DNA of 64,000 nucleotides from Actinobacteria bacterium OK074 (lineage in GTDB: Bacteria > Actinomycetota > Actinomycetes > Streptomycetales > Streptomycetaceae). Shown here piece after piece: positions 34,845-42,176 of the stretch. The stretch's first letter is position 1. Every line of letters starts with the position of its first letter. The position numbers and the translations under genes were made by a program. The DNA lies in NCBI GenBank assembly GCA_001298575.1, contig LJCV01000253.1, forward strand, positions 1 to 64,000, written 5' to 3'. Under the pieces are notes generated by a model that was given only the letters and a program-made list of their open reading frames with translations, was not told where the DNA came from and made no database searches.

Positions 34845-34911
34845 GCCGACCGGTCCCGCGACCTCCTGCCGACCGGTCCCGCGACCTCCGGGCAGCCGGT
34901 CCGCGACCTCC
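34845..34911 (+). repeat. 23-bp-period direct repeats in the trpE 3' intergenic region
   Basis: Bases 34845-34866 and 34868-34889 are identical over 22 positions (core GACCGGTCCCGCGACCTCC). A third, degenerate copy runs to 34911. An inverted copy of the CGCGACCTCC part lies at 34826-34835, so several alternative hairpins can form. It may end the trpE transcript or be regulatory. Confidence 0.75.
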
Positions 34912-34998
34912 GTCCGGGACCTTTGGCCGGCCCGGTCCGGGCATCCGTTTCGAACCCCGGGTGACGGTTCGGGCGGGGGTGGGGCGATAGTGGAGTAC

Positions 34999-35628
34999 GT
35001 GACTGCCGTACCGCACCCCCGATCCGAAGCCGCCGCCCACGCCAGTGCCGCGCGGCGGAGTCTCGCCGTCGCCCTGATGTGCGGGGCCGCCGGTGCCGCC
35101 GTGGCGCTGCTCGCCTCCCGGCAGGGCTGGTCGGCGGGGAGCGTGACGGTGGCGGGCGGCGAGTTCCCGCTCAGCGTCAAGGGCAGCGACGTCACGGGCG
35201 TCCCGGCGGCCCTGGCCGTCGTCGGCCTCGCCGCACTGGTGGCCGTCTTCGCCGTCCGCAAGGCCGGCCGGTATCTGGTGGCCCTGCTGCTCGCCCTGTC
35301 CGGCGCCGGCACGGTCGCCGCGGCCCTGCTCGGCGCGGGCGACGAGTCCGCGCTCGACGACAAGGCCGCCCAGGCGTCCGGCGACACCGCCGCCACCGCG
35401 CACGCCCTCAGCCACACCGCCTGGCCGTACGTCGCCGCCGTCGGCGGTGCCCTGCTCCTCCTCGCGGGCCTGCTCGCCCTGCGCTACGGACGCCTGTGGC
35501 CCGCGATGTCCGGCCGCTACGAGCGCGACGGAACCCCCCGGCCCCGCAAGGCCCGCCCGGTCGACCCGGACCGCCCCGAGGACATGTGGAAGGCCCTGGA
35601 CCGCGGCGAGGACCCGACCGGCGCCTGA
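34999..35628 (+). CDS. Trp-region conserved membrane protein (TIGR02234)
   Basis: Protein of 209 residues in the family of conserved membrane proteins found in actinobacterial trp regions. There are four hydrophobic segments: SLAVALMCGAAGAAVALLAS (about 20-40), GVPAALAVVGLAALVAVFAV (65-87), YLVALLLALSGAGTVAAALL (90-110) and WPYVAAVGGALLLLAGLLAL (138-160). SRQGWSAG in the first loop and a C-terminal RPEDMWKALDRGEDPT tail match the family. GTG 34999 is chosen because GATAGT (34986-34991) ends seven bases before it; GTG 34990 is in the same frame. The function is unknown, and a Trp-transport role is only suggested by position. Confidence 0.82.
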   Translation: MTAVPHPRSEAAAHASAARRSLAVALMCGAAGAAVALLASRQGWSAGSVTVAGGEFPLSVKGSDVTGVPAALAVVGLAALVAVFAVRKAGRYLVALLLALSGAGTVAAALLGAGDESALDDKAAQASGDTAATAHALSHTAWPYVAAVGGALLLLAGLLALRYGRLWPAMSGRYERDGTPRPRKARPVDPDRPEDMWKALDRGEDPTGA

Positions 35629-35780
35629 CCGCCGTACAGCTCGCCCTCGCCCCGCCACGCGCGAGGAATGACCCCGCGTCATTCTCCCGGTACGCGTGCG
35701 GGACAATGGGCGGCGAGCGTCCGACTCACACACGCAAGGCGCGCCGGCGACGGCGCGCACACAGCAACGAGGAGCAAGTC

Positions 35781-36044
35781 ATGGCGGGCAGCAGCCACGG
35801 TCACACCCCGGCCGCCTGGGTGGGTGTCACGATCGCCTTCATCGGTTTCTGCATCTCGGGCGCCTTCATGGTGATGGCCGAACCCGTGGGCTTCTGGGCG
35901 GGCCTCGTGGTCGCCGCCCTCGGCGGTGTCGTCGGCTGGATCATGTCCGCGATGGGCATGGGCAAGGACAAGGGCGCGGACGCGCGGTTCCACGAGCTCG
36001 CGCGCAAGGCGCTGGAGGCCGAGAAGGCCGCCGCGCGCGGCTGA
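35781..36044 (+). CDS. Small HGxxPAAW-motif membrane protein
   Basis: Protein of 87 residues with the HGHTPAAW signature near the N-terminus. Two transmembrane segments follow (VGVTIAFIGFCISGAFMVM and GFWAGLVVAALGGVVGWIMSAMG). The tail ends in an amphipathic KGADARFHELARKALEAEKAA. The family occurs near trp genes in actinobacteria and has no known function. GAGGAG lies seven bases before ATG 35781. GACAAT at 35702-35707 could be its promoter -10, giving a leader of about 65 bases. Confidence 0.8.
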   Translation: MAGSSHGHTPAAWVGVTIAFIGFCISGAFMVMAEPVGFWAGLVVAALGGVVGWIMSAMGMGKDKGADARFHELARKALEAEKAAARG

Positions 36045-36056
36045 ACCCGGCTTTTC

Positions 36057-36106
36057 CGGAAGGGGCGGCCCCCGCCGTCACGACGTGACCGGGGCCGCCC
36101 CTTCCG
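36057..36106 (+). terminator. Long hairpin terminator
   Basis: Sixteen pairs (36057-36072 with 36091-36106) enclose an inner GTCAC/GTGAC stem (36077-36081 with 36085-36089). It begins 12 bp after the HGxxPAAW gene stop. Confidence 0.88.
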
Positions 36107-36185
36107 CATGCCGTGCGCGAGTGGTTCCTCCCGGACGCGCGCGCGGGGTGGGCGGGAGCGGCCCCGCAGGGGCAGAATGCGTCAG

Positions 36186-36662
36186 GTGACCGCCGAGACG
36201 CAGTGGACCGGGACGCAGGGGCCGTCCGAGCCGCACGGCACGTATGCGCCACACGAGCATCACCCCCCACTCCTGCGCCGCACCGCCGTCCCCCTCGGTG
36301 TCCTCGCGGGCGTCGCCGGGGCCTTCGCGTACGTGGCCGCCGTGGACCCGAACCAGCCCGGTCACTACCCCGCGTGCCCGCTGTACGAGTACACCGGCCT
36401 GTACTGCCCCGGCTGCGGCGGGCTGCGCGGTGCGCACGCGCTCGTGCACGGGGATCTCGGAGCCGCGTTCACCGACAACGCCCTCGCCCTGGTGGGCTAC
36501 GCGGTCTTCGCCGTCGTATGGACCGTCTGGGTGGTCCGGGCGGCGCGCGGCCTGCCGGTGCGACTCGAACTCGGGCGCGTGCAACTGTGGGGCGTCGGCG
36601 CGCTGCTGCTCGTCTTCACGGTTGTCCGGAACCTGCCCTTCGGTGGCTGGTTGCATCCTTGA
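36186..36662 (+). CDS. DUF2752 membrane protein
   Basis: Protein of 158 residues. The family signature is YPACPLYEYTGLYCPGCGGLRGAHALVHGDLGAAFTDN, with a CPxCG-like cysteine cluster next to a membrane helix. Hydrophobic segments lie near 35-55, 98-118 and 133-150. The cysteines suggest metal or heme-like binding, but the role is unknown. GTG 36186 is chosen because CAGAAT (36173-36178) ends seven bases upstream, a leaderless pattern; ATG 36177 overlaps that hexamer. Confidence 0.8.
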   Translation: MTAETQWTGTQGPSEPHGTYAPHEHHPPLLRRTAVPLGVLAGVAGAFAYVAAVDPNQPGHYPACPLYEYTGLYCPGCGGLRGAHALVHGDLGAAFTDNALALVGYAVFAVVWTVWVVRAARGLPVRLELGRVQLWGVGALLLVFTVVRNLPFGGWLHP

Positions 36663-36765
36663 TCCAACGGTGAACGTCCAGGTAGTGGGACCGGCGTCAA
36701 CCGGATGCGGGCCCTGCTTCCACCTCCGGATACCATCGCAGTGACCAGCCGGAAGGTCTGTCCCA

Positions 36766-36801
36766 CGGATCGATCGGATCGGTCGGATCGGTCGGATCGA
36801 T
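36766..36801 (+). repeat. Four tandem 9-bp repeats upstream of trpC
   Basis: CGGATCGAT, CGGATCGGT, CGGATCGGT and CGGATCGAT follow each other directly. The outer parts also form 10-bp inverted arms (36766-36775 with 36795-36804). The array lies 66 bp before the trpC start and after a TACCAT hexamer (36731-36736), so it would be in or near the leader of trpC. Confidence 0.8.
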
Positions 36802-36867
36802 CCGAACAACCGGATCGACGGTTCCGGCGGTTCAATGCCCACCACCCACAGGAAGGGGGCCGCTCGC

Positions 36868-37677
36868 GTGAGTGTGCTCGACGAGATCATCGACGGAGTC
36901 CGTGCCGACCTCGCCGAGCGGCAGGCGCGCGTCAGCCTCGACGAACTCAAGGAGCGCGCGGCGAAGGCCCCCGTCGCCAAGGACGGGTTCGCGGCGCTGC
37001 GCGGCGACGGCGTCAAGGTCATCTGCGAGGTCAAGCGGTCCAGCCCCTCCAAGGGCGCGCTCGCCGCGATTGCCGACCCCGCGGGCCTCGCCGCCGACTA
37101 CGAGGCGGGCGGCGCCGCCGTCATCTCGGTGCTGACCGAACAGCGCCGCTTCGGCGGTTCGCTGGCCGACCTGGAGGCCGTCCGGGCCCGGGTCGACATC
37201 CCCGTGCTGCGCAAGGACTTCATCGTCACGTCGTACCAGCTGTGGGAGGCCCGCGCGTACGGCGCCGACCTCGCCCTGCTGATCGTCGCGGCCCTCGACC
37301 AGCCCGCCCTGGAGTCCCTCATCGAGCGCGCGGTGTCCATCGGACTCACCCCGCTGGTCGAGGTGCACGACGAGGACGAGGTCGAGCGGGCGGTGGACGC
37401 GGGCGCCAAGGTGATCGGCGTCAACGCGCGGAACCTGAAGACCCTGGAGGTCGACCGTTCGACCTTCGAGCGGGTCGCGCCGGAGATCCCCGACACGATC
37501 GTCAAGATCGCCGAGTCCGGCGTCCGCGGCCCGCACGACCTCATCGCGTACGCCAACGCCGGCGCCGACGCGGTTCTGGTCGGCGAGTCCCTGGTCACCG
37601 GCCGCGACCCGAAGACGGCGGTCGCCGACCTGGTGGCCGCGGGCGCGCACCCGGCACTGCGGCACGGCCGCGGCTGA
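36868..37677 (+). CDS. trpC: Indole-3-glycerol phosphate synthase
   Basis: Ring-closing enzyme of tryptophan synthesis, 269 residues. The TIM-barrel signatures are VICEVKRSSPSKGALA with the catalytic Glu and Lys, VISVLTEQRRFGGSLADLEAV, DIPVLRKDFIVTSYQLWEARAYGADLALLIVAAL, IGVNARNLKTLEVD, IAESGVRGPHDL and ADAVLVGESLVTG. GTG 36868 has GGAAGGGGG upstream and gives the usual N-terminus (MSVLDEIIDGVRADLA). It opens the trpC-trpM-trpB-trpA group, 190-200 bp after the DUF2752 gene. Confidence 0.96.
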   Translation: MSVLDEIIDGVRADLAERQARVSLDELKERAAKAPVAKDGFAALRGDGVKVICEVKRSSPSKGALAAIADPAGLAADYEAGGAAVISVLTEQRRFGGSLADLEAVRARVDIPVLRKDFIVTSYQLWEARAYGADLALLIVAALDQPALESLIERAVSIGLTPLVEVHDEDEVERAVDAGAKVIGVNARNLKTLEVDRSTFERVAPEIPDTIVKIAESGVRGPHDLIAYANAGADAVLVGESLVTGRDPKTAVADLVAAGAHPALRHGRG

Positions 37678-37685
37678 GGTTTCGG

Positions 37686-37691
37686 TAGGCT
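37686..37691 (+). promoter_or_regulatory. -10 hexamer for leaderless trpM
   Basis: TAGGCT, a good match to the Streptomyces TAGnnT -10, ends eight bases before ATG 37700. There is no Shine-Dalgarno between them. It would give trpM, and downstream trpBA, a promoter of their own. Confidence 0.5.
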
Positions 37692-37699
37692 TGGCCCCG

Positions 37700-37891
37700 A
37701 TGACGCCCACGACCGCCCTGACGCCCATGGACCGGTACGCCCGCCTCGCGCGCGGCTGCCGGCCCCGCGGCTGCCGCGCGCCCGCGCGGCGAGTGCACGG
37801 GCGCCGGGTGCGGTACGTCATCGGTGACGAGCCCGGCCAGGTGAATGGCATGCGATGGCCGCGCCCCTCAAGGGGCGCGGGGCAGTTCTGA
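37700..37891 (+). CDS. trpM: TrpM-like small protein
   Basis: Basic protein of 63 residues between trpC and trpB. This is the place of S. coelicolor trpM (formerly trpX), whose product has been reported to modulate tryptophan synthesis and development. The core VHGRRVRYVIGDEPGQVNGMRW (split here by position: about residues 34-55) is preceded by an Arg/Cys/Ala-rich part. The last ten residues and the stop are encoded by a dispersed intergenic repeat with a hairpin. A TTG nine bases upstream in frame is less likely. Identification rests on position, size and recollection of the family. Confidence 0.75.
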   Translation: MTPTTALTPMDRYARLARGCRPRGCRAPARRVHGRRVRYVIGDEPGQVNGMRWPRPSRGAGQF

Positions 37892-37940
37892 CAATGCGGC
37901 TCCGCCGCGTGGCGCGACCAGCCACCGCGGTCCCGCAGCC
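37859..37940 (+). repeat. Dispersed Streptomyces repeat overlapping the trpM 3' end
   Basis: CCGCGCCCCT (37859-37868) pairs with AGGGGCGCGG (37871-37880) around CA. GGGGCAGTTCTGA and later GCGCGACCAGCCACCGCGG and CCCGCAGCCAACTGA follow, parts of a repeat common in Streptomyces intergenic DNA and related to 19303-19380. It spans the trpM stop codon and half of the trpM-trpB gap. Confidence 0.65.
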
Positions 37941-38003
37941 AACTGACCATCCCTGCCCCCACGGCGATTAGTGTTTTCCGCAATCTCACCGTGAGGTCTC
38001 CGC

Positions 38004-39263
38004 ATGCCCAGCGAGTTCTTCATTCCCGACCCCGAGGGTCAGGTCCCCAGCGCCGAGGGCTACTTCGGCGCGTTCGGCGGCAAGTTCATCCCGGAGGCGC
38101 TGGTCGCCGCCGTGGACGAGGTCGCCGTCGAGTACGACAAGGCGAAGCACGACCCCGAGTTCGCGCGCGAACTGGACGACCTGCTCGTCAACTACACCGG
38201 CCGGCCCAGCGCGCTGACCGAGGTGCCGCGGTTCGCCGAACACGCCGGTGGCGCCCGGGTGTTCCTCAAGCGCGAGGACCTGAACCACACCGGCTCCCAC
38301 AAGATCAACAACGTGCTCGGCCAGGCCCTGCTCACCAGGCGGATGGGCAAGACCCGGGTCATCGCCGAGACCGGCGCCGGTCAGCACGGCGTCGCGACCG
38401 CCACCGCCTGCGCGCTCTTCGGCCTCGACTGCACCATCTACATGGGCGAGATCGACACGCAGCGCCAGGCCCTCAACGTCGCCCGCATGCGCATGCTCGG
38501 CGCCGAGGTGATCTCGGTGAAGTCCGGCAGCCGCACGCTCAAGGACGCCATCAACGAGGCGTTCCGCGACTGGGTCGCCAACGTCGACCGCACCCACTAC
38601 CTCTTCGGTACGGTCGCGGGCCCGCACCCCTTCCCGGCCATGGTGCGCGACTTCCACCGGGTCATCGGCGTCGAGGCCCGGCGCCAGCTCCTGGAGCGCG
38701 CCGGACGGCTGCCCGACGCGGCCGTCGCCTGCGTCGGCGGCGGCTCCAACGCCATCGGCCTCTTCCACGCCTTCATCCCGGACGTCGGCGTCCGCCTCAT
38801 CGGCTGCGAACCGGCCGGGCACGGCATCGAGACCGGCGAGCACGCGGCGACCCTGACCGCGGGCGAGCCCGGCATCCTGCACGGCTCGCGCTCCTACGTC
38901 CTCCAGGACGAGGAGGGCCAGATCACCGAGCCGTACTCCATCTCGGCCGGTCTGGACTACCCGGGCATCGGGCCCGAGCACGCGTACCTGAAGGACAGCG
39001 GGCGCGGCGAGTACCGCGCGGTCACCGACGACGCCGCGATGCAGGCCCTGCGTCTGCTGTCGCGCACCGAGGGCATCATTCCGGCCATCGAGAGCGCCCA
39101 CGCGCTGGCCGGCGGCCTCGAAGTCGGCAAGGAGCTGGGCAAGGACGGGCTGATCGTGATCAACCTGTCCGGCCGCGGCGACAAGGACATGGACACGGCC
39201 GCGCGCTACTTCGGCCTGTACGACAACGGCGCCGGCGCCGGGACCGAGGGGGAAGCCAAGTGA
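38004..39263 (+). CDS. trpB: Tryptophan synthase beta subunit
   Basis: PLP enzyme of 419 residues that condenses indole and serine. The PLP Lys is in LKREDLNHTGSHKINNVLGQALL. GAGQHGVATATACALFGL, CVGGGSNAIGLFHAF, AGLDYPGIGPEHAYL and NLSGRGDKDMDTA are conserved. It is the TrpB1 type that pairs with TrpA, not TrpB2. GAGG precedes ATG 38004. Its stop overlaps the trpA GTG by four bases. Confidence 0.97.
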   Translation: MPSEFFIPDPEGQVPSAEGYFGAFGGKFIPEALVAAVDEVAVEYDKAKHDPEFARELDDLLVNYTGRPSALTEVPRFAEHAGGARVFLKREDLNHTGSHKINNVLGQALLTRRMGKTRVIAETGAGQHGVATATACALFGLDCTIYMGEIDTQRQALNVARMRMLGAEVISVKSGSRTLKDAINEAFRDWVANVDRTHYLFGTVAGPHPFPAMVRDFHRVIGVEARRQLLERAGRLPDAAVACVGGGSNAIGLFHAFIPDVGVRLIGCEPAGHGIETGEHAATLTAGEPGILHGSRSYVLQDEEGQITEPYSISAGLDYPGIGPEHAYLKDSGRGEYRAVTDDAAMQALRLLSRTEGIIPAIESAHALAGGLEVGKELGKDGLIVINLSGRGDKDMDTAARYFGLYDNGAGAGTEGEAK

Positions 39264-40078
39264 GCGGCAACGTCCGGCTGTTGAGCGAGACCCTGGCCGC
39301 GGCCAGGGCCGAGGGCCGCTCCGCCCTCATCGCCTACCTGCCCGCCGGGTTCCCGACCGTCGACGGCGGCATCGCGGCGGTCAAGGCCGTCTTCGCGGGC
39401 GGCGCCGACGTCGTCGAGGTGGGCCTGCCGCACAGCGACCCCGTCCTCGACGGCCCCGTCATCCAGACCGCCGACGACATCGCCCTGCGCGGCGGCGTCA
39501 AGATCGCGGACGTCATGCGGACCGTGCGCGAGGCGTACGAGGCCACCGGGAAGCCGGTGCTCGTGATGACGTACTGGAACCCCATCGACCGCTACGGCGT
39601 CGAGCGGTTCACCGCTGAGCTGGCGGCGGCGGGCGGCGCCGGGTGCATCCTGCCCGACCTGCCCGTGCAGGAGTCGGCGCTGTGGCGGGAACACGCCGAC
39701 AAGCAGGGGCTCGGCACGGTCTTCGTGGTCGCGCCGAGCAGCAAGGACGCGCGGCTCGCCGAGATCACCGCGGCGGGCAGCGGCTTCGTCTACGCGGCCT
39801 CGCTGATGGGCGTCACCGGCACGCGCGCGTCGGTCGGCGCGCAGGCGCAGGACCTGGTCGAGCGCACCCGGGCCACCGGCACCGACCTGCCGGTCTGCGT
39901 CGGGCTCGGCGTCTCCAACCGGGCCCAGGCAGCCGAGGTCGCGGGCTTCGCCGACGGTGTGATCGTCGGCTCGGCGTTCGTCAAGGCCATCCTGGACGCG
40001 CCCGACGAGGCGGCCGGGCTGGAAGCGGTGCGGGTGCTCACGGCGGACCTGGCGGAGGGCGTGCGCGGCAAGGCGTGA
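39260..40078 (+). CDS. trpA: Tryptophan synthase alpha subunit
   Basis: TIM-barrel lyase of 272 residues that releases indole from indole-3-glycerol phosphate and channels it to TrpB. The catalytic Glu is in VVEVGLPHSDPVLDGPVIQTA and the Asp in CILPDLPVQES. FVYAASLMGVTGTRASVG and VGLGVSNRAQAAEVAGFADGVIVGSAFVK form the phosphate-binding end. Canonical TrpA has E-x-G-x-P-F-S-D-P; here the segment reads EVGLPHSDP, His replacing Phe. The GTG start overlaps the trpB stop. Confidence 0.96.
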   Translation: MSGNVRLLSETLAAARAEGRSALIAYLPAGFPTVDGGIAAVKAVFAGGADVVEVGLPHSDPVLDGPVIQTADDIALRGGVKIADVMRTVREAYEATGKPVLVMTYWNPIDRYGVERFTAELAAAGGAGCILPDLPVQESALWREHADKQGLGTVFVVAPSSKDARLAEITAAGSGFVYAASLMGVTGTRASVGAQAQDLVERTRATGTDLPVCVGLGVSNRAQAAEVAGFADGVIVGSAFVKAILDAPDEAAGLEAVRVLTADLAEGVRGKA

Positions 40079-40142
40079 GGGTGTCGTTCGAGGGCGGTGG
40101 CAACGCACGGGCCGCCGCTCACTCGAACGGGTGGACCTGGGG

Positions 40143-40169
40143 CCGGGGAGGCGCGTTGCGCCTCCCCGG
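40143..40169 (+). terminator. 12-bp hairpin terminator after trpA
   Basis: CCGGGGAGGCGC (40143-40154) is the exact reverse complement of 40158-40169, loop GTT, followed by TTCGTTCT. It ends the trp group, only 16 bp before the next gene's GTG. Confidence 0.9.
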
Positions 40170-40184
40170 TTCGTTCTGCCGGAT

Positions 40185-40961
40185 GTGAGCGAGAAGAACC
40201 GTGATGGGAAGCAGACGGCCAGGCAGCGGCTGGCCGTCGAGCGAGAGAAGCAGAAGACCGCCGACAAGCGCCGCCGCGCGCTGATCGTGGGCGTGTCGGC
40301 CCTCTGCGTGCTGGGAGTCGCGGCCGGGGTGGGCGTCCTGGTGGCCAACTCCGGCAAGGACGACACCAAGAAGACCGCCACGGGCCCGGTCGTGGCGCCC
40401 TCGGGGGCGAGCGGCAAGGACGCCCTGGCCGTCCCCGTCGGCAAGGACTCCGCCAAGTCGACGCTCACGGTGTGGGAGGACTTCCGCTGCCCGGCCTGCC
40501 AGGCGTTCGAGACCACCTACCGGTCGACGGTCCACGAACTGGTCGCCGCCGGGCAGCTGAAGGTCGAGTACCACCTGGTCACGCTCATCGACGGCAATCT
40601 GCGCGGCAGCGGCTCGCGGCACGCGGCCAACGCGGCGGCCTGCGCCCAGGACGCGGGCAAGTTCACGGCGTACCACGACGTCCTCTACGAGAACCAGCCC
40701 AAGGAGACGGACGACGCCTACGCCAGTGACAGCAAACTGATCGAACTGGCGGGCAAGGTCGGCGGCCTGGACACCCCCGCGTTCCAGAAGTGCGTCAACG
40801 ACGGCACGCACAACAGCTGGGTCGTGAAGTCCAACACGGCCTTCCAGGCGGGCGGATTCTCGGGCACCCCCACGGTCCTGCTGGGCGGCAAGAACATCTA
40901 CGCGGACCAGACGATGACGCCGGCGAAGCTGAAGCAGATGGTGGAGGCGGAGAACAAGTGA
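40185..40961 (+). CDS. Membrane-anchored DsbA-like thiol-disulfide oxidoreductase
   Basis: Second protein of this design in the window, 258 residues. A basic N-terminus (SEKNRDGKQTARQRLAVEREKQKTADKRRRA) precedes one membrane helix (LIVGVSALCVLGVAAGVGVLVA). The outer thioredoxin_4 domain has CPAC (Cys102, Cys105) in WEDFRCPACQAFE and cis-Pro in GGFSGTPTVLLGG. Two further Cys (in AACAQDAGK and FQKCVNDG) might form a structural pair. GTG 40185 has no SD and follows the trpA hairpin directly. The downstream neighbour is lgt, so both act on the cell envelope. Confidence 0.87.
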   Translation: MSEKNRDGKQTARQRLAVEREKQKTADKRRRALIVGVSALCVLGVAAGVGVLVANSGKDDTKKTATGPVVAPSGASGKDALAVPVGKDSAKSTLTVWEDFRCPACQAFETTYRSTVHELVAAGQLKVEYHLVTLIDGNLRGSGSRHAANAAACAQDAGKFTAYHDVLYENQPKETDDAYASDSKLIELAGKVGGLDTPAFQKCVNDGTHNSWVVKSNTAFQAGGFSGTPTVLLGGKNIYADQTMTPAKLKQMVEAENK

Positions 40962-41058
40962 CGAGCGGGCGGGGGAGGTGGGCGAACGGTGGCGTTATGG
41001 AGCCGTAGCCGGGTGGGTTGCGGTGCCCCGAGGTCGGCAGGGTAGCGTCGGGGCTGCC

Positions 41059-42081
41059 ATGAATATCGCCTACATTCCCAGCCCGGCGCGCGGGGTGCTG
41101 CATCTCGGCCCCATCCCGCTGCGCGGCTACGCGTTCTGCATCATCATCGGTGTCTTCGTAGCCGTGTGGCTCGGCAACAAACGGTGGATCGCCCGCGGCG
41201 GCCGTGCCGGTACGGTCGCCGACATCGCGGTCTGGGCCGTGCCGTTCGGCCTCGTCGGCGGACGGCTCTACCACGTGATCACGGACTACGAGCTGTACTT
41301 CAGCGAGGGCCGCGACTGGGTCGACGCCTTCAAGGTGTGGCAGGGCGGCCTCGGCATCTGGGGCGCTATCGCCCTCGGCGCGGTCGGCGCCTGGATCGGC
41401 TGCCGCCGCCGGGGCATCCCGCTGCCCGCGTGGGCCGACACCGTGGCGCCCGGCATCGCCTTCGCGCAGGCGTTCGGACGCTGGGGCAACTGGTTCAACC
41501 AGGAGCTGTACGGCCGCCCGACGGATGTGCCGTGGGCACTGAAGATCACGTCCTCGGCGGACGGCCGCGTCCCCGGGCTGTACCAGCCGACGTTCCTGTA
41601 CGAGTCCCTGTGGTGCGTCGGCGTCGGCTTCCTGGTGATCTGGGCGGACCGCCGCTTCACGCTGGGCCACGGCCGGGCCTTCGCCGTGTACGTCGCGGCG
41701 TACTGCGTGGGCCGCGGCTGGATCGAGTACCTCCGCGTCGACGACGCCCACCACATCCTGGGCCTGCGCCTGAACGACTGGACCGCGATGATCGTGTTCC
41801 TCGCGGCGGTCCTGTACTTCGTCCTCTCGGCGCGGAAGCGGCCGGGACGGGAGGCCGTGGTGGAGCCGGGCGCGTCCGACGACGCGCCGGGCGACGACGC
41901 GGAGGAGAAGGCGGGGGAGACGACGGGGGAGACCGCCGACACGAAGGCCGACGCCGCCGACGTCGACCTCAAGAAGAAGGACACGAAGGCCGACGATCCC
42001 GAGACCGGGACCGAAGCCCAGGCCGAGGACACCGGAGCCGAGGTCAAGGACGAGGCCGGGGCCGCGACCGAGAAGACCTGA
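41059..42081 (+). CDS. lgt: Prolipoprotein diacylglyceryl transferase
   Basis: Integral membrane enzyme that attaches diacylglycerol to lipobox cysteines; 340 residues. The Lgt signature is IAFAQAFGRWGNWFNQELYGRPT, with other conserved parts LRGYAFCIIIGVFVAVWLG, GLVGGRLYHVITDYELYF, WQGGLGIWGAIALG and YVAAYCVGRGWIEYLRVDDAH. About seven helices end near residue 265. A highly charged Asp/Glu/Lys/Thr tail of 70 residues follows, typical of actinobacterial Lgt but long. TAGCGT (41043-41048) ends ten bases before ATG 41059, so the leader is very short. The lipoproteins encoded in this window would be substrates. Confidence 0.95.
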   Translation: MNIAYIPSPARGVLHLGPIPLRGYAFCIIIGVFVAVWLGNKRWIARGGRAGTVADIAVWAVPFGLVGGRLYHVITDYELYFSEGRDWVDAFKVWQGGLGIWGAIALGAVGAWIGCRRRGIPLPAWADTVAPGIAFAQAFGRWGNWFNQELYGRPTDVPWALKITSSADGRVPGLYQPTFLYESLWCVGVGFLVIWADRRFTLGHGRAFAVYVAAYCVGRGWIEYLRVDDAHHILGLRLNDWTAMIVFLAAVLYFVLSARKRPGREAVVEPGASDDAPGDDAEEKAGETTGETADTKADAADVDLKKKDTKADDPETGTEAQAEDTGAEVKDEAGAATEKT

Positions 42082-42100
42082 GCCGCGGAGTCGTACGTTG

Positions 42101-42136
42101 CCGGGGGCGTCCTGTTTCGCGACAGGGCGCCCCCGG
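42101..42136 (+). terminator. 15-bp hairpin terminator after lgt
   Basis: Bases 42101-42115 pair with 42122-42136 with one G-T wobble and a 6-base loop (TTCGCG), 19 bp past the lgt stop. Confidence 0.88.
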
Positions 42137-42176
42137 TTCGTGCGTACGTACGCGCAGGCCGAGTCCGGTGCGCGGC

